A stretch of DNA of 64,000 nt from an uncultured Pelagibacteraceae bacterium (GTDB lineage Bacteria; Pseudomonadota; Alphaproteobacteria; Pelagibacterales; Pelagibacteraceae): the NCBI GenBank assembly GCA_902567045.1, contig CACFLJ010000001.1, forward strand, positions 62,001 to 126,000, in the 5' to 3' direction. The notes beneath the pieces were generated by a model. The model did no database searches. It saw nothing but the letters and a program-made list of their open reading frames with translations, and had not been told where the DNA came from. A program made the position numbers and the translations under genes. Below, one piece after another: positions 37,368 to 47,690 of the stretch. Position 1 is the stretch's first letter, and every line of letters begins with the position of its first letter.

Positions 37368-40018
37368 TGGAATTATTTTTTTTAGCAGTTTTAGTTTTAA
37401 TTATGATTGTTGCTCTTGCATCTGGTTACCCAGTTGCATTTGCTCTACCAGGTTCAGCTATAATATCTATAGGTTTAGCGGCCTTTTTTGGCTATTTATT
37501 TGAAGGAGATGCTGATGCATTCTTCGCAGTAGATGGACCAATTGAATGGCTTGTTGCTGGAATAACTAATTTTAGAAGTAACTATTGGGATGTAGAAACA
37601 GACACTTTAATTGCAATTCCTTTGTTTATTTTTATGGGGATTATGCTTCAAAAATCTAAAATTGCTGAAGATTTATTAATTACAATGGGCCAGTTATTTG
37701 GTCCAATTCCAGGAGGATTAGGTATCTCAGTTATATTCGTTGGTGCTTTATTAGCTGCAACGACAGGTATTGTAGGAGCAACTGTAATTGCAATGGGATT
37801 AATCTCATTGCCAACAATGTTGAATAACAATTATGACAGAAAACTTGCAAGTGGAATTGTATGTTCCTCAGGAACACTTGGACAAATTATTCCTCCATCC
37901 ATCGTATTGATTATTATTGCAGACCAATTAGCGAGTGCGTCTGATGTTGCAAATAATATGAGACAGAATGATTACAAAGCTTTGACTGGAGAATTTAACA
38001 TGCCAGGTGAATTTAGAGTTGGATCATCAAGTGCTGGAGACATGTTCCTTGGTGCACTTTTGCCAGGATTAGTATTGGTAGCTCTTTATATGATTTATGT
38101 TTTCTTTTATGCAAGAATCAAAAAAGGAGTTGCACCGCCAGTTCCATTTAAGGGTGAATTTAATTTTAGATTTTGGATGAGAGTAATTGTAATTATTATT
38201 CCACCTCTTGCATTAATATTTGCAGTTTTAGGTTCTATATTAATGGGTATTGCAACTGTTAATCAAGCTGGTTCTATCGGAGCCATAGGTGCAACACTAA
38301 TGGCAGGTTACAGATTATTTGAAGGAAAGAAAAGTGCCTTTTATCCTCTTTTACTTATTATAGCTTCGTTGATACCAATCACTTTTTTTGCCTCAAATTA
38401 TGAACTCAACATAAAAAATTTAGAGGAAAGAGATATCGGAGCAATATATACAACTGCTTTCTTTGTTATCCTTCTTGTAATTGGAATATCATGGAGCTTC
38501 TGGAGAACTTATAAAACAGAGAATGTTTTAAAAGAGGTTGTTACTGAAACTTGTATAACTACTTCAATGGTATTTATTATTCTTTTAGGAGCTGCGATGC
38601 TTACTTCTGGATTTAGAGCGTTTGGCGGTGAAGAATTAGTTAGAGATTTCTTACAGGATTTACCTGGTGGATTTTGGACTCAGTTTGTAGTTGTGATGAT
38701 TGTTATATTTTTACTGGGTTTCTTTTTAGATTTTATTGAAATTGCTGTTGTCGTAGTTCCAATAATTGCACCAATATTGTTGGCTGAAACAGGAGCTAAT
38801 GTAACGGCAGTTTGGTTAGGAGTTATGATTGGAGTGAACTTACAAACTTCTTTTCTAACCCCACCATTTGGATTTGCATTATTTTATTTAAAAGGTGTGG
38901 CTCCAAAAGTAGTGCAAACACTAGATATTTGGAAAGGCGTTGTACCATTCATAGTTCTTCAGCTTATTGGTTTAGCTATTGTTGGTTCTTATCCATCACT
39001 TGTGAATTATCTTCCTAACAGAGTTTATTTAACTTCAAATGTAGCACCACCACCAATGAATCCTAAGCTACAGTATTGTCTACAAGAATATAAATTTGAA
39101 AATTATGCAAATAATGCTGATGTAATAAAAAATAGCATTGACGATTTTGACTCAATTATACTTGCAAATTTACCACCTGATAAACTAAGTTATTTCCAAC
39201 GACATGTAGATAATTCAAATTACACTTTCGAATTAGTTGATGAAGTCAAAAGTGCAGAAGCTATTTATAATGACTATGCCGTCGATTATAGAGACTTGCA
39301 TTTTAAGACTAGAAAAAAACAGAAGAAAATTTCTAAACTCAATAAAAAAATTGATAAATATAAAGCCGAAATTAGAAATTTAGATGATGATGAGGTTTCA
39401 GAAAAAAATAAAATTGAACAAAGAATTGAAAATGTAAAACTTGAAATTGAAGAAATCACTAATTCAATTTCAAAAGACTGGAAACCAAAGAATGATGAAT
39501 TTAATAAAATTAATAAAGCTAAAAATTTAGCTGTTAAAAAATATCGTAAAACAGCAGATAATGCATATGATGATTTAATGCTTATTAAATTATTTATTCT
39601 AGATGGAGAAAAATTTGAAGAATTGAGTAATGATATTAAAATTCTTAAATCTAAAATTGATAATCGAGGTTATCTAGATGCTATAGATCATATTGATAAT
39701 ATGTTTGACAAAGTTGGAGAAATATCAGGTTCAGATGAATTTGCAGATAAATTAGATTACTTGATAACTATTATGGATGAAGATGAAAAAGATCCTGAAC
39801 AAATAGCAAAAATAGCTGATGAGACTTATGCACATTTTGATAAAGAGGTAAGTTGGAGAAATGAATTTCAGAAAAAATATATGGACAGAATAAATAATCA
39901 CTTACAGGTACTAAGTGATAATATTGGTTTAAGGTTACAGCAAAAACTCACTAAAGAACAAGCGATTTATGTTTCGAGATGTAATTCGGTGCATAGAGAT
40001 ATTTCTTTAAACTTTTAG
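37367..40018 (+). CDS. TRAP transporter large permease (DctM-like) with long C-terminal extension
   Basis: IPLFIFMGIMLQKSKIAEDLLITMGQLFGPIPGGLGISV...GATVIAMGLISLPTML...QTSFLTPPFGFALFYLKGVAP; then ~325 aa soluble helix-rich tail. Confidence 0.92.
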   Translation: MELFFLAVLVLIMIVALASGYPVAFALPGSAIISIGLAAFFGYLFEGDADAFFAVDGPIEWLVAGITNFRSNYWDVETDTLIAIPLFIFMGIMLQKSKIAEDLLITMGQLFGPIPGGLGISVIFVGALLAATTGIVGATVIAMGLISLPTMLNNNYDRKLASGIVCSSGTLGQIIPPSIVLIIIADQLASASDVANNMRQNDYKALTGEFNMPGEFRVGSSSAGDMFLGALLPGLVLVALYMIYVFFYARIKKGVAPPVPFKGEFNFRFWMRVIVIIIPPLALIFAVLGSILMGIATVNQAGSIGAIGATLMAGYRLFEGKKSAFYPLLLIIASLIPITFFASNYELNIKNLEERDIGAIYTTAFFVILLVIGISWSFWRTYKTENVLKEVVTETCITTSMVFIILLGAAMLTSGFRAFGGEELVRDFLQDLPGGFWTQFVVVMIVIFLLGFFLDFIEIAVVVVPIIAPILLAETGANVTAVWLGVMIGVNLQTSFLTPPFGFALFYLKGVAPKVVQTLDIWKGVVPFIVLQLIGLAIVGSYPSLVNYLPNRVYLTSNVAPPPMNPKLQYCLQEYKFENYANNADVIKNSIDDFDSIILANLPPDKLSYFQRHVDNSNYTFELVDEVKSAEAIYNDYAVDYRDLHFKTRKKQKKISKLNKKIDKYKAEIRNLDDDEVSEKNKIEQRIENVKLEIEEITNSISKDWKPKNDEFNKINKAKNLAVKKYRKTADNAYDDLMLIKLFILDGEKFEELSNDIKILKSKIDNRGYLDAIDHIDNMFDKVGEISGSDEFADKLDYLITIMDEDEKDPEQIAKIADETYAHFDKEVSWRNEFQKKYMDRINNHLQVLSDNIGLRLQQKLTKEQAIYVSRCNSVHRDISLNF

Positions 40019-41035
40019 TTAATTTGTAATTTGATCAATTATTTTTGATCTCTTATATAATCCTAAGCCTTCAGCTTTTTGTTTTAACTTATTATATTCA
40101 GACTTTAAGTTTTCAGTATTTGCATTAATTTTATTTCCAATCTCAATTATTGATCCAATGATTGGATCAATTTCTAGAGGACGTTTTGCATGTAAATCTT
40201 GAGTAGTAGATGGTTTATGGCCTTTTATCGAAATTGCTGCTTTAATTCTATGATCTATCGAAACATTAAATTTAACACCAATTTTTTCTCCCACTGACTG
40301 ACATTCCTCCATCAATTTTCTTACTGTTTTCAGTAGTTCTGGGTCGTTACCAATTTCATCCAAAGATTTATCATGTAGTGCACTCACAATATTAAATGAA
40401 CAATTACCCCAGAGTTTTATCCATATTTCATCTCTTAGGTTGCTTTTTTGTGGTGCTTTTAAACCTCCTGCAATTAATAAGTCTGCAATAATTTTAAGTC
40501 TTTCTGATTTTGATCCATCAGGTTCGCCTAATGTAAATCTTTCACCACCATTGTGTTTAATAATACCAGGTTCAATAATTTCAGCTGCTGGATAAACTAC
40601 ACATCCAAGAGCTCTTGAAGGTTTTAAAGAATTCCAAATTTTACCATCAGGATCAACACAATCTATATGTTTCTCATCTAAGTTTGTCCCTGTGTCAGCT
40701 TTATGAAAATACCACCAAGGTAAGCCATTTACAGCAGATATTATAGTTGTATTTTCTCCAATTAAGCTTTGAAGAGATTCTACTATATTAGTAATCGCGT
40801 GAGCTTTCACTGAAATAAAAATATAATCTTGAATCCCAAGTTCTTTAGGATCATCTGTTACTTTTAATTTAAAGTTTTCTGATTTATCATTTTTAATTAA
40901 TGTTAAGCCGTTTTCTTGTATAGCTTTTTTGTGCGGACCTCTGGCTATAAGTGATAAATCAATATTATTTTTACTCAGACATGCAGCTAAATATCCACCA
41001 ATTGATCCTGCACCAAATATACAAACTTTTTTCAT
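40019..41035 (-). CDS. 2-dehydropantoate 2-reductase (ketopantoate reductase) family protein
   Basis: MKKVCIFGAGSIGGYLAACLSKNNIDLSLIARGPH...VKAHAI...LWGNCSFNIVSAL. Confidence 0.88.
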   Translation of the reverse strand: MKKVCIFGAGSIGGYLAACLSKNNIDLSLIARGPHKKAIQENGLTLIKNDKSENFKLKVTDDPKELGIQDYIFISVKAHAITNIVESLQSLIGENTTIISAVNGLPWWYFHKADTGTNLDEKHIDCVDPDGKIWNSLKPSRALGCVVYPAAEIIEPGIIKHNGGERFTLGEPDGSKSERLKIIADLLIAGGLKAPQKSNLRDEIWIKLWGNCSFNIVSALHDKSLDEIGNDPELLKTVRKLMEECQSVGEKIGVKFNVSIDHRIKAAISIKGHKPSTTQDLHAKRPLEIDPIIGSIIEIGNKINANTENLKSEYNKLKQKAEGLGLYKRSKIIDQITN

Positions 41036-42543
41036 TAATTGTTTAAACCAAATTTTTTTGCTAAAACATTTCTTTGTAATTTTCCTGTTGCTCCTTTTGG
41101 AATTTCTTCAACAAAAAAAATTTTTTTTGGTATTTTAAACTTAGCAAGTTTTTCTTGAGCATATTGTAAAACGTCATTTTCTGAACATGTCTCACCACTT
41201 TTTATTATAATTGCGCTAGCAATATTTTCTCCAAGCATTTTATCATCATAACCAAAACAAACTGCTTGATCTATAAATGGATGGTCCATTAATACGTTAT
41301 CAACTTCTAATGGAGATATTTTTTCTCCACCTTTATTAATTATTTCTTTTAATCTTCCTGAAATCTTTAAGTAACCCTCTTTATCAAAATAACCTTGATC
41401 GCCAGTTCTAAACCAACCATTTGTAAAACTTGTTTTGTTGGCCTCCTCATTATTATCATATCCAACAGTTACATTTTCACCTTTTATACACACTTCTCCT
41501 TCATCACCTTGTTTGAGCATTTCCCCATTTTCATTCATAATACATACCTCTGGGCCTGCTGGAAGGCCTACAAATCCTGCTTTTTGTTGCTTAGGTGGCA
41601 ATGGATTGGAAGTCATTTGGTGAGTAGCTTCAGTCATACCGTATGCTTCAATTACTGGACAACTGAAAACATCATTTAAATCATTAAATACTGCTGGTGG
41701 TAAAGATGCAGATGATGATCTAATTAACCTTAGTTTTAGTCCCTTAGCAATTTCTAAATTTCTATGTGCTCTTAACAAAATAGTTTGATGCATTGTAGGT
41801 ACTCCAGAGTACCAGGTTATTTTTTCTGACTTAGCTAAATCTAAAAATTTGATAGCATTAAAACCATTTGATGCACACACAGATGCACCAGCTTTCATTG
41901 ATGAAGCTAAAATAGCTATTAGACCATGTATATGAAAAAGTGGCATAATATTAAGACAATGGTCATTTTCTGAAAGATTTAAGCTTTTAGAAATATTTTC
42001 TGCTGAAGAAAAAATATTTTTATTTGTTAAAGGAACAATCTTTGGTCTTGATGTAGTACCAGAGGTGTGTAGCACTAATGCCTCATCACTTTCATCAGGT
42101 AATGAATATTCACTTTCTTTATCATAAATATTAAATATTCCTGAAGGTCCATCCTTTTCTGGATTAATCTCGCATAATTCTATTTTTAATTTTTTTGCTA
42201 CATCGACAACTGGATTTTCAGAGTTTTTCTCAACTAAAACAATTTTTGGATTTAAATCTTTTAAATAGAATTCATACTCCTCAGATTTATATGATGGATT
42301 TAAAGGTGCAGCAGACATATAGCTTGAAATTGCTAAAAAACTTGAAGCCATGTATGGTCCATTTGGTAAAACTATTGCTGCTCTATCTTTGTTTGATAAT
42401 CCATTTCCAGCCAACTGTTTAGAAATTTTATCTATAAATAATTTTAAATCTTTGTAACTTAGTTCGGTACTGATTTCAGAGGTTAGAGCAATATTTTCAT
42501 CATTCACATTTTCAAAAATGTTTCTAACAATTCTTTTTGACAT
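41035..42543 (-). CDS. AMP-dependent acyl-CoA synthetase, oxalate-CoA ligase-like
   Basis: LVLHTSGTTSRPKIVPLTNKNIFSSAENI...EAYGMTEATHQMTSNPLPP...GWFRTGDQGYFDKEGYLKISGRLKEIINKGGEKISP; wording of motifs resembles AAE3-type ligases. Confidence 0.85.
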   Translation of the reverse strand: MSKRIVRNIFENVNDENIALTSEISTELSYKDLKLFIDKISKQLAGNGLSNKDRAAIVLPNGPYMASSFLAISSYMSAAPLNPSYKSEEYEFYLKDLNPKIVLVEKNSENPVVDVAKKLKIELCEINPEKDGPSGIFNIYDKESEYSLPDESDEALVLHTSGTTSRPKIVPLTNKNIFSSAENISKSLNLSENDHCLNIMPLFHIHGLIAILASSMKAGASVCASNGFNAIKFLDLAKSEKITWYSGVPTMHQTILLRAHRNLEIAKGLKLRLIRSSSASLPPAVFNDLNDVFSCPVIEAYGMTEATHQMTSNPLPPKQQKAGFVGLPAGPEVCIMNENGEMLKQGDEGEVCIKGENVTVGYDNNEEANKTSFTNGWFRTGDQGYFDKEGYLKISGRLKEIINKGGEKISPLEVDNVLMDHPFIDQAVCFGYDDKMLGENIASAIIIKSGETCSENDVLQYAQEKLAKFKIPKKIFFVEEIPKGATGKLQRNVLAKKFGLNN

Positions 42544-42546
42544 TAT

Positions 42547-44130
42547 TTAGTACCCTTTTGCGTAACCATCTTTTCTAGGATCAGACCCTCCTAAAAGGTC
42601 ACCTTCTGTTCGATTTATTTTTATAGCTTGACCACCACCATGGGTGCCATCAATATATTCAACATTATGACCGATTTCTTTCAATTCGTTAAAAATTTGA
42701 TTACCAACTGATTTTTCAAGCTTATAAATATTGTTAAAATGAAAGGCTCTTGGAAAACTTAAAGCTTCTTGAGGCCCCATGCCATAGTCAATCATATTAT
42801 TTAAAACATGCACCTGTCCTACTGGCTGATATTGCCCTCCCATAACCCCATAGCTTAAAGTTGCATTGTTATCTTTATCAATGACCATACCTGGAATAAT
42901 AGTATGTAATGGCCTTTTTAAGCCTTCTATACAGTTTGGGTGTCCATGCTCTACTCTGAAATTTGTACCTCTGTTATGTAAAAGTATTCCACTTTTGTTT
43001 GTAGTGATACCTGATCCAAATACATAACAAACAGAATTAATTATGGATACACTATTTAAGTCTTTATCTACAACTGTTAGATAAATTGTTTCTGGGTGAG
43101 CTGGAATATTTAAGTCACCAACATCACAGCAAGAATTGAGGTTAATTTTATTTAAAATATCTTCAATATTCTTATCACTTAAAATTTCATCTAAATCAAA
43201 ATTTACAAAATTTGGATCACCCAAACTTGTTTCTTTAACCTTATAAGCTTGTTTTGTAACCTCGGCTTCAAGATGAAATCTTTCTGTACTATTGAATTTA
43301 TAGTTTTGAATATTTAGTTTCTCTAATAATTTCATCATTATCAAAACAGTTACTCCAGGTCCATTTGGAGGACATTGATGAATAAATTCATCTCTATAAC
43401 TAGATTTTATTGTTTCTGATCTTATTGTGTTCTGTTTAGAAAAATCCTCAAAAGTATGTACACCCCCTAATTCATTTAAACTTTCAATTATATCTTTTGC
43501 AGTTTCACCCTCATAAAATTCTTTACTTCCTTTTTTACTAATTGCCTCTAATGTTTTTCCTAATGGAATATTTTTCATTAATTCATTTTCTTGATAAGTA
43601 CGACCTTCTTTTAAAAAGATTTTTTTAGAATTTTCATTACCATTAATTTTATTTAAACTATTATGCCACGCATTTGACACTACTTTAGAAATCTTGTGAC
43701 CATTTTTTGCAATCTCAATTGCACCTAAAAATAATTGTTCAAAATCTAATTTTCCAAATTCTTTATGTATAGTTTCCCAAGCATGAACCGCACCTGGAAT
43801 TGTAACTGAATGAGGACTTGTTAATCCAATTTTATCTATATTTTTTTCTTTAAAGAAATCATAACTTAATTTCTCTGGTGCTAAACCAGATCCATTAAAA
43901 GACACTGCATCCTTATTATTCATTTTGACAATTGCAAAACAGTCTCCACCAATACTTGTTGCATTAGGCTCGACTACAGATAAAACAATTGAAGCTGCTA
44001 TAGAAGCATCTACTGCATTTCCACCCATTTTTAGTATTTTTAAGGCTTCTTCTGTCGCTAATGGATGAGAAGTTGCAGCCATAGCGTTTGCTGAGCGTGC
44101 ATCTTTATCTTTAGTTGATTGATTATTCAT
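42547..44130 (-). CDS. Gamma-glutamyltransferase family protein
   Basis: ATSHPLATEEALKILKMGGNAVDASIAASIVLSVVEPNATSIGGDCFAIV...HPETIYLTVVDKDLNSVSIINSVCYVFGSGI...GVMGGQYQPVGQVHVLNNMIDYGM. Confidence 0.92.
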   Translation of the reverse strand: MNNQSTKDKDARSANAMAATSHPLATEEALKILKMGGNAVDASIAASIVLSVVEPNATSIGGDCFAIVKMNNKDAVSFNGSGLAPEKLSYDFFKEKNIDKIGLTSPHSVTIPGAVHAWETIHKEFGKLDFEQLFLGAIEIAKNGHKISKVVSNAWHNSLNKINGNENSKKIFLKEGRTYQENELMKNIPLGKTLEAISKKGSKEFYEGETAKDIIESLNELGGVHTFEDFSKQNTIRSETIKSSYRDEFIHQCPPNGPGVTVLIMMKLLEKLNIQNYKFNSTERFHLEAEVTKQAYKVKETSLGDPNFVNFDLDEILSDKNIEDILNKINLNSCCDVGDLNIPAHPETIYLTVVDKDLNSVSIINSVCYVFGSGITTNKSGILLHNRGTNFRVEHGHPNCIEGLKRPLHTIIPGMVIDKDNNATLSYGVMGGQYQPVGQVHVLNNMIDYGMGPQEALSFPRAFHFNNIYKLEKSVGNQIFNELKEIGHNVEYIDGTHGGGQAIKINRTEGDLLGGSDPRKDGYAKGY

Positions 44131-44156
44131 AGTAATGATTAATTAGAGAGATATAA

Positions 44157-45368
44157 ATGATAAACAAAGCAAATAAAAGTATTATAATTTTCTGTGTATT
44201 TGCATTTGGTTTTTTTATTTCTAATTTATTAAGATCAATTACTGCAACTCTTACTCCAGTACTTACAAGTGAATTCGATTTAACAGCAGGTAACCTTGGA
44301 CTGCTAGCTGGTGGGTATTTCTTGGGTTTTTCTTTAATGCAAATACCAGCTGGTTTACTTCTTGATAAGCATGGGCCCAAAAAAGTAGTAGCATATCTCT
44401 TATTAATAGCACTAGTTAGTACAATTTCTTTCGCATTTGCAAAAAGTTTTACAGGTTTATTAATTTCTAGATTTTTTATAGGTGTTGGTGTTGCAGCATG
44501 CCTAATGGGACCTTTGACAGGGTACCGTGTTTGGTTTGAAGATAAATATCAACAAAGAGCTAATTCATGGATGCTAATGGTTGCAAGTTTTGGCTTTGTT
44601 ATTTCAACACTACCAGTGCAAATTTTACTTCCAGTAATTGGGTGGCGATTTATTTTTTTATTAATTTCTATTCTAATTCTATTAAGTATAATTTTGATAT
44701 TAGTTTTTGCTCCCTCTTGGAATACTAATATTCAAAATCAAAGCATACAAAAAAAAAGTAATCTTTCGGATGTTTGGAAAAATAAATTTTTTATAAGTTT
44801 AGTCCCTTTAGCTTTTTTAAATTATGGCGGCGTCCAAGCAATTCAGACTTTATGGGCTGGCCCATGGATGTTAAATGTTGCGGGATACTCTCCGCTTGAA
44901 AGTGCAACAGGTTTATTTTGGATTAACATTACAATGTTATTTGCGTTTATGTTTTGGGGATATATTTTACCGAAATTATCATCTTTAGGTATCGATAGTA
45001 TAAAGATAGTAAAAATTGGTCTTCCTATAAGTTACATAATTTTATTTTGTATAATAATTATGGGACAAAAAGCTGGAGCTACAATGTTTACATTTTATAT
45101 TTTATCGTCGATAGTTTTATCTTTGACTCAGCCTGCCCTAGCTTTAAGTTTCCCACAGAATCTTGCTGGAAAATCATTAACTTCTTTAAACGTATTTATA
45201 CATTCAGGCACATTTTTTGTTCAATGGAGTATAGGCTTATTAATTGATCTTTCTAGTAAAATGGGTGCAGACACTATTACAAGTTATAAAATTTCTTTCT
45301 CAATATTTTTATTTTTGTGCATTTTAAGTTATCTTTTTTTTATATTTTTTAATAAAAATGAGAATTAA
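44157..45368 (+). CDS. MFS transporter
   Basis: 403 aa polytopic; LGLLAGGYFLGFSLMQIPAGLLLDKHGPKKVVAYLLLIALV. Confidence 0.92.
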   Translation: MINKANKSIIIFCVFAFGFFISNLLRSITATLTPVLTSEFDLTAGNLGLLAGGYFLGFSLMQIPAGLLLDKHGPKKVVAYLLLIALVSTISFAFAKSFTGLLISRFFIGVGVAACLMGPLTGYRVWFEDKYQQRANSWMLMVASFGFVISTLPVQILLPVIGWRFIFLLISILILLSIILILVFAPSWNTNIQNQSIQKKSNLSDVWKNKFFISLVPLAFLNYGGVQAIQTLWAGPWMLNVAGYSPLESATGLFWINITMLFAFMFWGYILPKLSSLGIDSIKIVKIGLPISYIILFCIIIMGQKAGATMFTFYILSSIVLSLTQPALALSFPQNLAGKSLTSLNVFIHSGTFFVQWSIGLLIDLSSKMGADTITSYKISFSIFLFLCILSYLFFIFFNKNEN

Positions 45369-46170
45369 TTTTAAAATGACATTATCAAAATTACTTTTTT
45401 TAATTCCTTTAATTTATATTATTATTTGCTTGTTTATTTACTTTTACCAAAGAAACCTTCTTTACTATCCAGGTGAAAATAACTATTTAGATGAGGGTCC
45501 ATTAACTCATAAAATTCAAAAAATATCAGTAAATTCAAAAAACAATCTAGTTGGGTGGTATTTTTTTAAAAATAAAAATTTTAAAACAATCTTATTTTTT
45601 CATGGGAATGCAGGCAAACTTGATAATAGAATTTATAAACTAAATGAATTTGAAAAAATGGATGTAAATTATCTAATTTTTGCTTATAGGGGTTTTAGTG
45701 GAAACAAAGGAAAACCATCTGAATCTGGTTTATATGAGGATGCTCTTGCCGCTAAAAAATGGCTTAATTCAAAAGAAATAGAAGATAAAAATATTATTTT
45801 ATACGGAGAGTCTCTTGGAACTGCTATAGCCATTAATCTTGCAAAAGATAATTCATTTTCTGGAGTTATCCTCGAGTCTCCCTTTACTTCAATGGAAACC
45901 TTAGCTAAAAAATATTACCCATATCTTCCTGTAAGTATTTTATTAAAAGACAAATTCAACTCGATTGATAAATTAAATATGAATAATTCACCGTTATTAG
46001 TCATGCATGGTGAAAAAGATAGGATTGTACCTTTCTCTATGGGAAAGCAAATATATTCAGAATATAAAAGTCAAAAATATAGTTATTTTATAGAGAATGA
46101 TGATCACATGATGGATTTTAATGAAAATTTAGTAAGATCACTTAAATTGTTTATAAGTAATTTAAATTAA
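45358..46170 (+). CDS. Alpha/beta hydrolase (BEM46-like)
   Basis: RNLLYYPGENN...FFHGNAGKLDNRIYKLNEFEKMDVNYLIFAYRGFSGNKGKPSESGLYEDA...YGESLGTAIAINLA...MHGEKDRIVPFSMGK. Confidence 0.92.
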   Translation: MRINFKMTLSKLLFLIPLIYIIICLFIYFYQRNLLYYPGENNYLDEGPLTHKIQKISVNSKNNLVGWYFFKNKNFKTILFFHGNAGKLDNRIYKLNEFEKMDVNYLIFAYRGFSGNKGKPSESGLYEDALAAKKWLNSKEIEDKNIILYGESLGTAIAINLAKDNSFSGVILESPFTSMETLAKKYYPYLPVSILLKDKFNSIDKLNMNNSPLLVMHGEKDRIVPFSMGKQIYSEYKSQKYSYFIENDDHMMDFNENLVRSLKLFISNLN

Positions 46171-46219
46171 GACATAATTTAAACAAACTATAATCAATTT
46201 TTTATTAAAAGTTCAATTT

Positions 46220-46780
46220 GTGATGAAAAAAATTGTTTTATTTTTGCTTATAATTTATCCACAACTTACCTTTGGTGATATTAATCATACAAATAATAAT
46301 AAATATTTTCATATAGGTAAAATGAAATCTTATGATAATGAATTTACTTTATATTTTAAGACAAGAAGTAAAGCAATTATTGCAAGGGGAGAAAATTCAA
46401 ATTATTTGAATGATTACCCTCAAGACTTATATTTATTCGATCATTTATCGAATACAGATTATCCTTTAATAACATATGAATGGTTTCCAAAAAAAATAAA
46501 AAAATTATTTAAAAATTATTCTTATCCATTATTTCCAGAAGATTTTGCATATTATCTTTTAAATGATAATAATACTTTAATTTTAGTAAGCGGTAAAAAA
46601 AGTTTCAATCATAATTTACAGTATAATATAAAAAATAATGAATTAAATAATTTTGAAAATTCAGGGAAATTGAATTTCATAATTTCATCTTATGCAAAAA
46701 TATGTGGCTATAAATCTCATGATAACAATTTTGAATGTAAACTTCAAAAACCTTTGGTTTCTAAAAATTTAATCAATTAA
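46220..46780 (+). CDS. Hypothetical secreted protein
   Basis: 186 aa with N-terminal signal-like sequence MMKKIVLFLLIIYPQLTFGD; no family recognised. Confidence 0.55.
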   Translation: MMKKIVLFLLIIYPQLTFGDINHTNNNKYFHIGKMKSYDNEFTLYFKTRSKAIIARGENSNYLNDYPQDLYLFDHLSNTDYPLITYEWFPKKIKKLFKNYSYPLFPEDFAYYLLNDNNTLILVSGKKSFNHNLQYNIKNNELNNFENSGKLNFIISSYAKICGYKSHDNNFECKLQKPLVSKNLIN

Positions 46781-47690
46781 ATTGAGTAAAAGCATCTGCA
46801 AATTGCTTTGCATTAAATATTTGTAAATCATCTATTTTTTCACCGAGACCTAATCCAATAATTGGTACTTTATATTTTTTTGAGATAGCAATTAATACTC
46901 CACCTTTAGCTGTTCCATCTAGTTTGGTCATAATTAGACCTGTGATTTTAATAATTTTATCAAATTCTTCTAATTGATTTATTATATTCTGCCCTGATGT
47001 TGCATCTAAGACTAAGATTACATCCTGTGGCGCATTTTCATCTGTCTTTTTAATGACATTTGCAATTTTTTTAAATTCATCCATCAAATTTTTTTTATTT
47101 TGTAATCTGCCAGCTGTATCAATAAGTACCTGACTAATATTGTTGTTTTTTGCGTGTTCTATCGCCTTATACGCAACTGAAGCTGGGTCAGATCCTGGAT
47201 TTGATTTAATAATTGTTGCACCAACTTTTTCAGACCAAGATTCTAGCTGATCAATAGCTGCTGCCCTAAAGGTATCGCAAGCAGAAAATATTACTTCTGA
47301 GCCGTTATCTTTAAATATTTTACCAATTTTTCCTATAGTCGTAGTTTTACCTACCCCGTTTACACCAGATACTAATGTTACATTTAAATTTTCTTTTTTT
47401 TCAAAAAAATCTTTTCTTTCCAAAGGTATCATCAATTCCAAGATATACTCCTTTAGAATTAAATTTATTTCCTCAACTGCATTTTTTTTTGGATCTATTT
47501 TTTTTTGAGAGATAATACTTTTTATTTCAGATGAGGCATCAATACCAACATCAGAACTAATCAAAAATTCTTCAATCTTATTTAATGTCTCATCATCAAT
47601 TTCTTTTTTTACAATTATTTCTCTAAGTCCTGAGGAAATACTATCAGCACTTTTTTTAAAACCTAATTTGAACTTTTCAAAAATACCCAT
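46773..47690 (-). CDS. ftsY: Signal recognition particle-docking protein FtsY
   Basis: SGVNGVGKTTTIGKIGKIFKDNG...FSACDTFRAAAIDQLESW...DTAGRLQNKKNLMDE...TKLDGTAKGGVLIAI; lacks a long acidic N-domain. Confidence 0.97.
   Translation of the reverse strand: MGIFEKFKLGFKKSADSISSGLREIIVKKEIDDETLNKIEEFLISSDVGIDASSEIKSIISQKKIDPKKNAVEEINLILKEYILELMIPLERKDFFEKKENLNVTLVSGVNGVGKTTTIGKIGKIFKDNGSEVIFSACDTFRAAAIDQLESWSEKVGATIIKSNPGSDPASVAYKAIEHAKNNNISQVLIDTAGRLQNKKNLMDEFKKIANVIKKTDENAPQDVILVLDATSGQNIINQLEEFDKIIKITGLIMTKLDGTAKGGVLIAISKKYKVPIIGLGLGEKIDDLQIFNAKQFADAFTQFN

Noticed and set aside
41395-42422. Plus-strand ORFs inside the acyl-CoA synthetase gene
   Set aside because: Shadow ORFs with no recognisable domains; the minus-strand gene is convincing.
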